A stretch of DNA of 34,942 nucleotides, taken from NCBI GenBank assembly GCA_002746565.1, contig PDPI01000012.1:1-34942 (forward strand), given 5' to 3'. Below, in pieces: positions 15,710 through 24,981 of this stretch (position 1 is the first letter of the stretch; each line of letters begins with the position of its first letter). A model generated the notes under the pieces. The model was given only the letters and a program-made list of their open reading frames with translations. It was not told where the DNA came from and made no database searches. Source of the DNA: Pseudomonadota bacterium. GTDB lineage: Bacteria > Campylobacterota > Campylobacteria > Campylobacterales > Campylobacteraceae. A program made the translations under genes and the position numbers.

Positions 15710-16146
15710 AAATAACATTAAAATTTTTTATAACCTTAGTTTTTATCTTAACTACTTGCATCTCATATACCAAAGACCATAAACAATACAAAGCCTATGA
15801 TAAACTTTTCAATTCCATAAATAAAAAAAGATATGGTCTATCAAAATCAAATATAAATGCCACCCAAAATCCATTCGCACTAAGCAAAACTATGGAATAT
15901 AAAAAAGAAAAAAAGAAAAAAAATGACACAAATAATACCATCAAAAAAGCTGAACCTTATAATTTAATTGGTATCATATCAGATAGGATAAATATCAATG
16001 GAAAATGGTATAAGATCGGCGATGTTATAAATAATTATGAAATTATAAAGATAAATAATCATAATGCCATCTTACAAAATGGAGATAAAAAACTTGAATT
16101 AAGGCTAAATAAAGGGAAAAATGGTGTTGTTATTAAAATCAATTAA
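15706..16146 (+). CDS. MshK/PilP/GspC-like periplasmic linker protein (possible ctsR)
   Basis: A 146-residue protein with an N-terminal signal or anchor (KITLKFFITLVFILTTCIS) and a polar linker containing NPF. The C-terminal domain, about residues 85-140 (YNLIGIISDRININ, then WYKIGDVINNYEIIKI and ILQNGDKKLELRL), has the beta-rich pattern of PilP/GspC homology-region domains that contact the secretin. LTTC is a poor lipobox. I place the start at TTG 15706, overlapping the previous stop as TTGA with GGGGA upstream; TTG 15691 is also in frame. In C. jejuni the gene before ctsD is ctsR, so this may be its counterpart. Confidence 0.65.
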   Translation: MKITLKFFITLVFILTTCISYTKDHKQYKAYDKLFNSINKKRYGLSKSNINATQNPFALSKTMEYKKEKKKKNDTNNTIKKAEPYNLIGIISDRININGKWYKIGDVINNYEIIKINNHNAILQNGDKKLELRLNKGKNGVVIKIN

Positions 16147-17635
16147 AAAATCAATTAAAAAATCAATAATAACTATAATCTTAACAATAATACCCCTTTA
16201 CCCAAATATAGCATTTGCACAAAAAACAAAACAAAAATGTCAATATAAAACCTTCAACATAGCCGCAACAGAGTTAATTACCATATCAAGTCTAATAGAT
16301 GGCATTAGTGATTTGTGCAGTTTTAGTACCATAACTAAAGATCTAGAAGCTAAGAAAATACTAGATAAAAAATTAAATGGTATTAATATAAAAAATATGT
16401 CCTTATATGAAATTTTTGATCTAGTTTTACTAGAAAATGGCATTATGTACACATATAAAAATAAAATCTTAAAATTGTGGGCCTTAGAGACTAAAACTTT
16501 TAAGGTTGATTATATAACATCCATTAGGGAAGGAACAGCCACTTTAAGTGCATCTGTTGATGTGGAACCAATTGTATCTGGTGATATCAAAAATAAATCA
16601 AAAGCAAGTGAAAATGAAATAAAGGTAAGAGAAAGATTTGACTTTTGGGCAACTTTAAATGAAGAAATAAAAGCATTGCTAAACAATGGAAGCGAATCTT
16701 TTGTGGCAAAAAATCCCATCATAAACACAAACACAGGATTAGTAACCATAACAGCAACAAAACCCCAACTAGATAGGATAGAAAAATATTTAGATCAGTT
16801 AAAAAATAGACTTCATAAGCAAGTTTTAATAGATGTATCCATTATAGCAGTTGAGCTATCCAATGATTATACAACCGGAATTGATTGGAGCAAATTTCAA
16901 CTATCTATAAACAAAAAGGCAAATGCGGGTGGCATGTATAGTAGCACTGGAAAAGCTGAGGCTAATTTTTTAAATACCTTAAACAATAGTGCAAAAAGTA
17001 TCAATATCATCAATAGTTTAAATTTTTCAATGGAAGGGTTAATAAATTTTATCAAAAAGAAAGGAAATAGTAAAATCCTATCAAATCCAAAAGTAATAAC
17101 ACTAAATAACCAACAAGCCCTCATAACCATAGGGGACAATATCAATTATAGGGTTATACAAGAAAATTCCATTGGCAAAGACAAAACTTCCATATCCTAT
17201 ACCCCTTATAGTGTTTTTATAGGGGTTTTACTAAACATCTTACCTGAGGTTTCCGATGATGATAAAATAATGCTAAGAATCAACCCATCTTTGAGCAATT
17301 TTAAATATTCAGAAGATGACCAAAAACAAGTCGCCATAAGAGAAATCGCACCAGATACTTTGGAAAAAAAATTATCCACGGTTGTTAGGGTAAATGATGG
17401 GGATACCATCATACTTGGTGGACTAATAGGTCAAACAAAGGGTAAAAATAAATCAAGCGTTCCGCTTTTAGGGGATTTGCCCATAGTGGGAAATGCCTTT
17501 AAAAGCACCCAAGATATTATAAAAACTACCGAATTAGTCTTTGTCATAACGCCCCATATATTAAATAAAAAAAATACAAAGGATGTGGGAACATCCTTAA
17601 AAAATCTAGGTTTTTCCGAGTCTTTATATGAATAA
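16121..17635 (+). CDS. ctsD: Secretin, CtsD/MshL-like outer-membrane pore
   Basis: A 504-residue protein. A signal peptide with a long basic n-region (KSIKKSIKKSI) leads to cleavage near IAFA-QK. An N-terminal domain (about 45-215) precedes the secretin domain (about 230-495). The latter shows ILSNPKVITLNNQQALITIGD and VRVNDGDTIILGGLIGQ, then VPLLGDLPIVGNAFKS and TELVFVITPHIL, all standard secretin signatures. It forms the multimeric outer-membrane pore for DNA uptake or export. Its start overlaps the upstream gene by 26 nt, and its stop overlaps the next ATG by 8 nt. The n-region is encoded by a 12-nt tandem repeat. Confidence 0.9.
   Translation: MVLLLKSIKKSIKKSIITIILTIIPLYPNIAFAQKTKQKCQYKTFNIAATELITISSLIDGISDLCSFSTITKDLEAKKILDKKLNGINIKNMSLYEIFDLVLLENGIMYTYKNKILKLWALETKTFKVDYITSIREGTATLSASVDVEPIVSGDIKNKSKASENEIKVRERFDFWATLNEEIKALLNNGSESFVAKNPIINTNTGLVTITATKPQLDRIEKYLDQLKNRLHKQVLIDVSIIAVELSNDYTTGIDWSKFQLSINKKANAGGMYSSTGKAEANFLNTLNNSAKSINIINSLNFSMEGLINFIKKKGNSKILSNPKVITLNNQQALITIGDNINYRVIQENSIGKDKTSISYTPYSVFIGVLLNILPEVSDDDKIMLRINPSLSNFKYSEDDQKQVAIREIAPDTLEKKLSTVVRVNDGDTIILGGLIGQTKGKNKSSVPLLGDLPIVGNAFKSTQDIIKTTELVFVITPHILNKKNTKDVGTSLKNLGFSESLYE
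16136..16167 (+). repeat. 12-nt tandem repeat inside ctsD signal-peptide region
   Basis: The unit AAATCAATTAAA occurs about 2.6 times with almost no mismatch. It encodes KSIKKSIKKSI in ctsD and contains the stop codon of the preceding gene. Changes in copy number would keep the ctsD frame. Confidence 0.7.
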
Positions 17636-18443
17636 TTTTGGTGATGTTAAAAATATTTTTATCGAGGGAGATGTGTTTGATTATATTGGTCTTAATAAGT
17701 CTGTATTTGCCTATGAAAAACTTGTAAAATCCTTACAAAAACCCTTAAAGTTAGTACTTTTTTATGGGGATCCTGGTTCAGGGAAAACTTTTATTTTAAA
17801 GAAAATATATCAAGATCTATCCCCTGGGCAAAAAATAGTATTTTTACCACAACCTTTTTTTGATGAGGGTTCATTTTTAAGCACTTTACATAGTGAAATT
17901 TTTCCAGAAGATGAATATATTCAAATTAGCGGATATGAAAAATTTTTAAAATTATACAAAATTAAAACATCAAATAGTCAAGACTCAAAGGACGTTATCG
18001 TTCTTTTAGATGAGGCCCAATTATATCCGGTAGATCTAATTGAAAAGATAAGGTTATTGTCTGATACAAGATTGTTTAAATTTTTATTTACAATTCATGA
18101 GAGCAAAAAGGAAAATATTTTAGCAAAGGATTATTTCAAAACTAGGATTTGGGAAAGCATTAAGATGCCAAATTCATCTTTAGCAGAGGTGGAGAACTAT
18201 CTGAAAAAGAAGTTTTTACTCCATAACAAAATAGAATTTTTCTCCCTCTTTAAACCATCTCGCATAAAATTAATATTTAAATTAACAAGGGGAAATCTAA
18301 GGGAAATCAACAAGCTTATGTATAAATTATTTGAAATTTATGAATACTATGAACTAAACCAACCATTGTTGATGGATAAAAATCCAAGCAAGATAAAATA
18401 TCTACAAATGGCAGCAATCGATTCAGGATTAATACATGCTTGA
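17628..18443 (+). CDS. ctsP: CtsP/MshM-like AAA ATPase
   Basis: A 271-residue soluble ATPase with Walker A GDPGSGKT (about 47-54) and Walker B VIVLLDEAQ (about 124-132), as in ExeA/MshM (AAA_22) proteins. It has no transmembrane helix and no peptidoglycan-binding domain. In C. jejuni, CtsP is a nucleotide-binding protein needed for transformation that associates with the membrane protein CtsX; the next gene here fits CtsX. It overlaps both neighbours by 8 nt, so expression is coupled. It may power assembly of the secretin or platform. Confidence 0.8.
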   Translation: MNNFGDVKNIFIEGDVFDYIGLNKSVFAYEKLVKSLQKPLKLVLFYGDPGSGKTFILKKIYQDLSPGQKIVFLPQPFFDEGSFLSTLHSEIFPEDEYIQISGYEKFLKLYKIKTSNSQDSKDVIVLLDEAQLYPVDLIEKIRLLSDTRLFKFLFTIHESKKENILAKDYFKTRIWESIKMPNSSLAEVENYLKKKFLLHNKIEFFSLFKPSRIKLIFKLTRGNLREINKLMYKLFEIYEYYELNQPLLMDKNPSKIKYLQMAAIDSGLIHA

Positions 18444-19143
18444 CATCATTGAAATAAAAGATCTTGAAAAAAGATGGTTAATTTGGAAAATAAAATCAAT
18501 CTTAAAGATAATTTTTATATTTTGTATTATTTTATTTTTTATACTAACATCATGGCTGATATATAGCTATCTACCCTTGGTAGCTAAAAATATAAATACG
18601 AAACCAAGCAGAGACCAAGTTATGGCTAAAAATGAAACATTATCGCAAAATACAATAGAACAATACATAGAAAATAATGAAGAAAATAGTTTGTATGGAG
18701 AAGAAATTTTAGATGGATCTGAAGAAGAATTGATAGAGCTTGAAGATGTTGAAAACGTCGATGAAGTTGAACAAACTAAAAAAGTTAAAATTAAAAAAAA
18801 TACACCAAATAAAAAACCAAAAATAAACATCCAATCTTCAAATATGGAAAAATATAGCCACTTGATAGAAAAATTTGATTCAACAAAAAATGTAATATTT
18901 GCACTCATGATAGCGGAAGAATATTACCATGACAAGGATTATAAATCATCTCTTAGGTGGTCCATAAGGGCAAATAGTATAGATCCAAAAAATGAGAGAA
19001 GTTGGATCATATTTGCAAAATCCATGGCAAAAAATGGTTCTAGTGAAGATGCCATAAATGCCTTACAAGAATACCTAAAACAAAATCCAAATTCTTCGCA
19101 AATCAAATCTTTAATTTTTGAAATACAAAACAATAAATACTAA
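18436..19143 (+). CDS. ctsX: CtsX/MshN-like bitopic TPR protein
   Basis: A 235-residue protein with one transmembrane helix (about 22-50: IIFIFCIILFFILTSWLIYS), a very acidic linker (about 75-112, rich in Glu/Asp), a short Lys-rich patch, and a C-terminal TPR-type helical repeat region (about 148-230, with SLRWSIRANSIDPKNERSW and DAINALQEYLKQNPNS). This is the layout of MshN, which follows MshM in MSHA loci, and it sits where ctsX sits in C. jejuni. It probably anchors the ATPase to the envelope. The symbol rests on position and topology. Confidence 0.65.
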   Translation: MLDIIEIKDLEKRWLIWKIKSILKIIFIFCIILFFILTSWLIYSYLPLVAKNINTKPSRDQVMAKNETLSQNTIEQYIENNEENSLYGEEILDGSEEELIELEDVENVDEVEQTKKVKIKKNTPNKKPKINIQSSNMEKYSHLIEKFDSTKNVIFALMIAEEYYHDKDYKSSLRWSIRANSIDPKNERSWIIFAKSMAKNGSSEDAINALQEYLKQNPNSSQIKSLIFEIQNNKY

Positions 19144-19154
19144 GCTAGCTAAAT

Positions 19155-20906
19155 ATGAATGAAAGATTAATAAAAACTATCCTAGATTATCTAACACAAA
19201 ATAGAATCATAGATAAACAATCAAGCAAAAAAATAAGCAAATTAAGCAAAGAAAAAGAAAATACTTTAGGCTCCATATTGGTAGATTACAAATTTTTTGA
19301 TGAAGATAATTTATTTATATTATTGCTTGATTTTTATAAAAATAAAATAGTAAGCCTAGAGGATATAAGCAGAGAATTTTCAATTGATTCAGAAAAATTT
19401 TTAAGATCTTTTGCTAAAAATATGGATTTAGAATATCTAGACTTGGACTCTTGCGATGTGGATTATACCATATCTAATAAAGTCTCTTTGGAAAAGCTTA
19501 AAAGATATAAAGCACTTCCCATAAAAGAAGATACATTAAATATATATGTTGCCTTAAAAGACCCTCTAAATATACCAAATCAAGAAAACGTACAAAGACT
19601 TTTTGGTAGAAAATTATTAAAGCCAATAATAGCCCAGCCAGATCAGATAGAAAAATATCTAAATAAAATGGATTTGCAAAAAAGCATTAAAGGATTGGTT
19701 GATAGTATAAGGAAAGAATTAGCATCTAATTCCATCGATGAATCCCAAGATAGTTCTGGCATTTTAAAACTTATACAAACCATACTAAAAACTTCTATTT
19801 TGGCAAGAAGTAGTGATATTCACATTGAACCAACAAAAAATAACTGCATAGTAAGAAGCAGGATTGATGGAATGCTTAGCGAAACCTTTATCTTTGATAA
19901 GGACATCTACCCTCCCCTTTGTTCGAGATTAAAACTTTTATCAAACATGGATATAGCAGAAAAAAGAAAACCCCAAGATGGACGTTTTTCAGCGACAATC
20001 ATGGGTAAAGAGTATGATTTTCGCATCTCAACACTTCCTATTGCAAATGGGGAAAGTATGGTTTTGAGAATACTAGATAAATCCAAAGTTATGATAAAGT
20101 TAGAAGATCTAGGTATGCATAGGGTAAATTATGAAAGATTTAGCAAAGCCATGAAAGCCCCACATGGTATCATCTTTGTTACAGGACCTACAGGAAGCGG
20201 CAAAACAACCACCCTTTATGCCACCCTAAATGCCATCAAAAGCATACAAACTAAGATAATCACCATCGAAGATCCAGTCGAATATCAACTAGATCTAACC
20301 CTTCAAACCCAAGTAAACGAAAAGGCTGGACTAAGCTTTGCCTCAGCCCTTCGTTCCATCCTAAGACAAGACCCTGATATTATAATGATTGGAGAGGTTA
20401 GAGATACTGAAACCTTACGTATAGCCATACAAGCAGCCCTTACTGGACACCTAGTCTTCTCAACCTTGCATACAAATGATGCTATAAGCGCTGTTACTCG
20501 TATTGTCGATATGGGGATTGAGCCTTATCTCATAAGTGGTTCCCTAGTGGCGATCGAAGCCCAAAGATTGGTAAGAAAATTATGTCCTTATTGCAAAAAA
20601 GAAGTAATCCCACATCCTAATATAATCAAAGATATCTCAAAGTATCTACCCAAAAATTATAATTTTTATAAAAATGTGGGTTGTGAAAAATGTTTACAAA
20701 CTGGATACATGGGAAGGAAAATGCTCTCAGAAGTTTTGCCTGTTAGTGAAAAAATAGCAAGCATGATAGCAAAAGGATATAGCAAAGACAAGATAAAAAT
20801 ACAAGCCGATAAAGAAGGTTTTGTAAGTATATTTGAAGATGGTATCATAAAAGCAGCAAGGGGAATTACAAGCCTAGATGAAGTCATGAGGGTATCAAAA
20901 TTTTGA
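19155..20906 (+). CDS. ctsE: Type II secretion/type IV pilus assembly ATPase CtsE (GspE/MshE family)
   Basis: A 583-residue hexameric ATPase. An N-terminal GspE_N-type region (about 1-170) precedes the motor: SSDIHIEPT, Walker A GPTGSGKTT (about 344-352), the Asp box ITIEDPVEYQ, Walker B ILRQDPDIIMIGEVRDTETL, and the His box TGHLVFSTLHTND. The zinc site CPYC (about 477) with GCEKC (about 512) marks GspE/PilB extension-type ATPases rather than PilT. It powers pseudopilus assembly. It starts 11 nt after ctsX, and its stop overlaps the ctsF start. Confidence 0.95.
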   Translation: MNERLIKTILDYLTQNRIIDKQSSKKISKLSKEKENTLGSILVDYKFFDEDNLFILLLDFYKNKIVSLEDISREFSIDSEKFLRSFAKNMDLEYLDLDSCDVDYTISNKVSLEKLKRYKALPIKEDTLNIYVALKDPLNIPNQENVQRLFGRKLLKPIIAQPDQIEKYLNKMDLQKSIKGLVDSIRKELASNSIDESQDSSGILKLIQTILKTSILARSSDIHIEPTKNNCIVRSRIDGMLSETFIFDKDIYPPLCSRLKLLSNMDIAEKRKPQDGRFSATIMGKEYDFRISTLPIANGESMVLRILDKSKVMIKLEDLGMHRVNYERFSKAMKAPHGIIFVTGPTGSGKTTTLYATLNAIKSIQTKIITIEDPVEYQLDLTLQTQVNEKAGLSFASALRSILRQDPDIIMIGEVRDTETLRIAIQAALTGHLVFSTLHTNDAISAVTRIVDMGIEPYLISGSLVAIEAQRLVRKLCPYCKKEVIPHPNIIKDISKYLPKNYNFYKNVGCEKCLQTGYMGRKMLSEVLPVSEKIASMIAKGYSKDKIKIQADKEGFVSIFEDGIIKAARGITSLDEVMRVSKF

Positions 20907-22144
20907 AATATTATGAAGTTCAATATATCATTAGGAGCAAAAGAGGAAAGAAAATCATACAAGCCCAAAATAAACTAGATGCTCTAAATATAGCAAAGCT
21001 AAACAAATTAGGAGTTATAGTTAAGATTATAGAAACTTCACCGCCAAAAAAAGAACAATTTGAAATTTTAAAGGACAAATTACTTCAAAATGCTAGGATA
21101 AAAAGTATTAAACTGCCAGATCTAATAGCAGCCATTAGGCAGTTAAGCGTTATGACAAGCGCTGGTATTTCGATACACGATAGCATAAAAGAGGTAGCAA
21201 ATGCCACTGAAAATAAACATTTAAAAAACATTTTTCAAAAACTTGATGATGACCTAAATATCGGTAGCAGCCTAACAGAAAGCTTGATCCCTTTTGAAAG
21301 CCAACTGGGCGAGGTTACCATTGCTATGGTTAGGCTAGGAGAAAGCACTGGAAATATGGGTGAGAGCTTGTCAAAACTAGCTAACATACAAGAAGATATT
21401 TGGGACAATGCTCAAAAATTTAAAAAAGCCATACGATACCCCATCACCGTGATTATAGCCATTGCCATAGCCTTTATCATTCTTATGTTATATGTTGTTC
21501 CTAGATTTAAAGAGATTTTTAAAAAGCTAGAAGCAGAACTTCCCATGCCAACAAAGATCCTTTTAGGTATAGAAAATATCCTTAGCAATTATGGTCTTTT
21601 CATGCTGGGAGGGATAATATTTTTGATTATATTTACAAGATTTATGTATGCTAGCAATGAAAAATTTAAATATTTTATAGATAAGCATATTTTATCCGTT
21701 TATTTGATAGGAAAAATTATATTTTATTCCACCATGAGCAGATTTCAGTTAATCTTTACCCAATTAATCAAAGCGGGTATTCCCATAGCACAGGCACTTG
21801 ATACATCTTTAATAACGATTGAAAACACTCATCTTGAAAAAAAGCTAAAAAGTGTTAAGATATCTGTTCAAAAAGGTGTTTCTTTAACGGATGCTTTTAG
21901 GGATACAAATTTATATGAGGGCATGTTAATACAGATGATTAGAGCAGGAGAAGCTAGTGGTAATTTAGATGCTATGCTTGAAAAAGTAACCGATTATTAT
22001 AAAAGTAAATTTAGAGATATCATAGATAACATATCTAGCTACATTGAACCCATTCTTATAGGATTTTTATCCCTTATGGTCTTGCTTATGGCACTTGGGA
22101 TATTTATGCCTATGTGGGATATGGCACAAGCTATCAAGGGTTAA
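20903..22144 (+). CDS. ctsF: Type II secretion/type IV pilus platform protein CtsF (GspF/MshG family)
   Basis: A 413-residue polytopic inner-membrane protein with two T2SSF domains. Each carries family signatures: LSVMTSAGISIHDSI with MVRLGESTGNMGESL in the first, and LIKAGIPIAQALDTS with MIRAGEASGNLDAML in the second. Membrane helices lie near 170-195, 225-245 and 380-405. The start is TTG 20903, overlapping the ctsE stop as TTGA; the first in-frame ATG lies about 78 codons in and would remove conserved sequence. It is last in the operon; no clear terminator follows. Confidence 0.93.
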   Translation: MKYYEVQYIIRSKRGKKIIQAQNKLDALNIAKLNKLGVIVKIIETSPPKKEQFEILKDKLLQNARIKSIKLPDLIAAIRQLSVMTSAGISIHDSIKEVANATENKHLKNIFQKLDDDLNIGSSLTESLIPFESQLGEVTIAMVRLGESTGNMGESLSKLANIQEDIWDNAQKFKKAIRYPITVIIAIAIAFIILMLYVVPRFKEIFKKLEAELPMPTKILLGIENILSNYGLFMLGGIIFLIIFTRFMYASNEKFKYFIDKHILSVYLIGKIIFYSTMSRFQLIFTQLIKAGIPIAQALDTSLITIENTHLEKKLKSVKISVQKGVSLTDAFRDTNLYEGMLIQMIRAGEASGNLDAMLEKVTDYYKSKFRDIIDNISSYIEPILIGFLSLMVLLMALGIFMPMWDMAQAIKG

Positions 22145-22179
22145 TAAATTTTTATAATTTTTTCTTCTATTTGAGCTAT

Positions 22180-22185
22180 TATAAA
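22180..22185 (+). promoter_or_regulatory. Possible promoter of pta-ackA
   Basis: A T-rich run and GAGCTATTATAAAG lie about 57 nt before the pta ATG. TATAAA or the overlapping TATTAT (22177-22182) could be the -10. The 97-nt gap between ctsF and pta shows no hairpin, so read-through from the cts operon is also possible. Confidence 0.35.
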
Positions 22186-22241
22186 GAGTAAAATTGATAA
22201 AATTTCAAAATAATAATAATTCAAAAAATTTAAGGAATTTT

Positions 22242-23777
22242 ATGAAAACAAAGAGTTTGTATATAGCAAATAAAAATTATGTGGATGATAGCATCTATGG
22301 AGGATTTATATCTTTATTAAAACAAAAATTTGATAAAGTGTGCATTTTTTGTCCCATAGGAGATAAAAAGGATAATCCAAATACCCTCTTTACCATCAAA
22401 GAAACCAAAGATTTTCTATTACAACACAATAGAATCAAGTTTTTTCAAGAGATTATAAAGGCATTTAAAAAATTAGAAAAGGAAAATGATTTTGTTTTGT
22501 GTGAGGGGGTTGATATTAGGTTATTTGGGGTTAATTTTAACTTTGATATAAACCTCGAAATTGCAAAAAATCTAAGCATTGCCTATGGAAATATTCTAAA
22601 AGATTGCGATGATATTTTAAACAATATCACCATAGAATCAAACTCGGTAAAGGCAAGTGGCTGTGCTCATTTTGCAAGTTTTGTCATAAATGCCAATAGG
22701 GAAAAATTTTCTTCACTAAAATTACCCGCGCCTATCTTGACAAATTTTAAAGATGCCCTAGATTTATTTGACAAAAAATACCCAACCCCCATCACCCCAT
22801 CCATGTTTGAACATACCCTATTTGAAAAGGCAAAACAAGATGTAAAAACCATAGTTTTACCCGAAAGCGAGGATGATAGGATTTTACAAGCTTGCCATGA
22901 AATATTAGAAGAAAAGGTTGCAAATATCATACTTTTAGGAAAGGAAAATAAAGTTAAACAAAGGGCAAAAAAACTTGGATTAAACCTAGATCAAGCCAGG
23001 ATCATCGACCCTGAAAACTCCCCTTTAGTAGAAACATTTGCAGATATTTTTTATGAACTTAGAAAACATAAGGGGGTAAACAAAGAAGAAGCCCTAAATA
23101 TAGTAAAAAATCCCACATATTTTGCAACCATGATGGTTTATGATGGAGATGCCCACGGGATGGTTTCAGGAGCGGTAAATACAACAGCTGATACCATAAG
23201 ACCAGCTTTACAAATCATAAAAACCAAGCCAGAGACAAGCATAGTTTCAAGTGTATTTTTCATGTGTTTGCATAAAAATGTTTATGTATTTGGGGATTGT
23301 GCTATAAACCCTGAGCCAACCCCAGAACAATTAGGACAAATTGCAGTAACTTCAGCTAAAACCGCCAAAGCCTTTGGAATGGATCCAAAAGTTGCTATGC
23401 TTTCTTATTCCACTGGAGATTCGGGACAAGGAGAGGCTGTAAAAGATGTTAAAAAAGCTCTTATCTTTGCTAAAAATACCGATAAACATCTAAAAATAGA
23501 TGGACCCATACAATTTGATGCAGCCATAGATAGAAGAGTTGCCATCAAAAAAATGCCAAATAGCAAGATAGCAGGAAAGGAAAATGTGTTTATTTTCCCA
23601 GATCTAAATTCTGGAAATATAGCCTACAAAGCAGTCCAAAGAACCACGGACGCCATCGCCATAGGACCCATTTTGCAAGGACTCAAAAAACCCATAAACG
23701 ACCTAAGTAGAGGTTGTTTGGTTGATGATATAGTAAACACCATAGCCATCACAGCCATACAAGCACAAGGAAAATAA
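22242..23777 (+). CDS. pta: Phosphate acetyltransferase
   Basis: A 511-residue enzyme interconverting acetyl-CoA and acetyl phosphate. The catalytic PTA domain (about 190-511) is complete: TIVLPESEDDRILQACHEIL, then MMVYDGDAHGMVSGAVNTTADTIRP, SYSTGDSGQGEAV and GPILQGLKKPINDLSRGC. The N-terminal region (1 to about 180) resembles the dethiobiotin-synthetase-like domain of long Pta proteins but has no clear P-loop. The central DRTGG domain of the 714-residue E. coli form seems absent. The start is ATG 22242 with AAGGAA upstream; an in-frame codon at 22194 lacks an RBS. It ends 1 nt before ackA. Confidence 0.94.
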   Translation: MKTKSLYIANKNYVDDSIYGGFISLLKQKFDKVCIFCPIGDKKDNPNTLFTIKETKDFLLQHNRIKFFQEIIKAFKKLEKENDFVLCEGVDIRLFGVNFNFDINLEIAKNLSIAYGNILKDCDDILNNITIESNSVKASGCAHFASFVINANREKFSSLKLPAPILTNFKDALDLFDKKYPTPITPSMFEHTLFEKAKQDVKTIVLPESEDDRILQACHEILEEKVANIILLGKENKVKQRAKKLGLNLDQARIIDPENSPLVETFADIFYELRKHKGVNKEEALNIVKNPTYFATMMVYDGDAHGMVSGAVNTTADTIRPALQIIKTKPETSIVSSVFFMCLHKNVYVFGDCAINPEPTPEQLGQIAVTSAKTAKAFGMDPKVAMLSYSTGDSGQGEAVKDVKKALIFAKNTDKHLKIDGPIQFDAAIDRRVAIKKMPNSKIAGKENVFIFPDLNSGNIAYKAVQRTTDAIAIGPILQGLKKPINDLSRGCLVDDIVNTIAITAIQAQGK

Positions 23778-23778
23778 A

Positions 23779-24981
23779 ATGAAAATATTGGTCTTAAATG
23801 CGGGAAGTTCATCCATAAAATTCCAACTTTTCTTAATGGAAGAGAAAAAATCCATAGCCTCAGGCTTAGTTGAAGCCATAGGAGAAAAAAATGGAGCCTA
23901 TAAGATAAAATGCCTTAAAAGTGGGAAAGTAGAAGAAAACAAAAACTGCCCCATAAAAGACCATTCTGATGGCTTAAAGATCATACAAAAAAATCTAAAA
24001 AAAATGGGTATTTTAGATAGCCTAAATGAACTAGATGGCATAGGTCACAGGGTAGTTCAAGGGGCAGATCTATTTTCAAAACCAACCCTTATCGATGAAA
24101 AAGTAATAAAGGGAATAGAAAAGATTTCCCCCCTAGCCCCCCTCCATAACCCTGCCCACCTAAAAGGAATCAAAACAGCCCTAAAACAAGCTCCAAATGT
24201 CCCAGAAGTAGCCGTTTTTGACACAGCATTTCACCAAAGCTTACCCCAAAAAGCCTACATGTACGCCATAGGATACGACATGTATGAAAAGTATCAAATC
24301 AGAAAATACGGCTTCCATGGCACCTCCCATTACTACGTGGCAAAAACAGCAGCAAAGCATCTAGGAGTAGATTTTGATAAATTTAACGCCATAAGTTTAC
24401 ATCTTGGAAATGGCTCAAGTGCTTGTGCTATAAAAAATGGAAAAAGCATAGATACTTCCATGGGTCTAACCCCCCTAGCAGGACTAATAATGGGAACAAG
24501 ATGTGGAGACATTGACCCATCAGCCCTTTACTACATCTCGCAAAAAACTAGCAAAGATATATCTTGGATAAATAACTATCTAAACAAAGAAAGTGGCTTA
24601 AAGGGATTAGCTGGAAGCAACGATCTAAGAGATATTCTTAAACTCATAGAACAAGGGGATAAAAAAGCCATCTTAGCTTATGAAATGATGATTTATCGCC
24701 TAAGTCAATATATCGGCTCATATTATGCCATATTGGGAAGATTAGATGCACTTATCTTTACTGGTGGCATAGGAGAAAATGCTTCTGCGCTAAGATATGA
24801 CACATGCAAAGACTTAGAACATCTAGTTTTACATATAGACAAAGATAAAAATGCTAAAAAAGTAGAAGGAATACAAGAATTAAACAAAGATCAAGCCAAG
24901 GTTAAAATCCTAAAAATCCCAACCAATGAAGAACTTGAAATTGCACTGCAAACTAGGAAAGTTATAAAAGAGAAGATGTAG
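23779..24981 (+). CDS. ackA: Acetate kinase
   Basis: A 400-residue enzyme making ATP from acetyl phosphate. Family motifs are intact: NAGSSSIKFQLF at the N terminus, FDTAFHQSLP, YGFHGTSHYYV, LHLGNGSSACAI with GLTPLAGLIMGTRCGDIDP, and FTGGIGENA near residue 331. The length is normal. With pta it forms the acetate overflow and scavenging pathway. Its RBS lies within the end of pta. The stop TAG is followed at once by the ATG of a 37-codon ORF. Confidence 0.96.
   Translation: MKILVLNAGSSSIKFQLFLMEEKKSIASGLVEAIGEKNGAYKIKCLKSGKVEENKNCPIKDHSDGLKIIQKNLKKMGILDSLNELDGIGHRVVQGADLFSKPTLIDEKVIKGIEKISPLAPLHNPAHLKGIKTALKQAPNVPEVAVFDTAFHQSLPQKAYMYAIGYDMYEKYQIRKYGFHGTSHYYVAKTAAKHLGVDFDKFNAISLHLGNGSSACAIKNGKSIDTSMGLTPLAGLIMGTRCGDIDPSALYYISQKTSKDISWINNYLNKESGLKGLAGSNDLRDILKLIEQGDKKAILAYEMMIYRLSQYIGSYYAILGRLDALIFTGGIGENASALRYDTCKDLEHLVLHIDKDKNAKKVEGIQELNKDQAKVKILKIPTNEELEIALQTRKVIKEKM

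Noticed and set aside
22194..22241. Upstream in-frame start for pta
   Set aside because: No RBS there, and the added residues are Asn/Lys-rich spacer translation; ATG 22242 has AAGGAA at normal distance.
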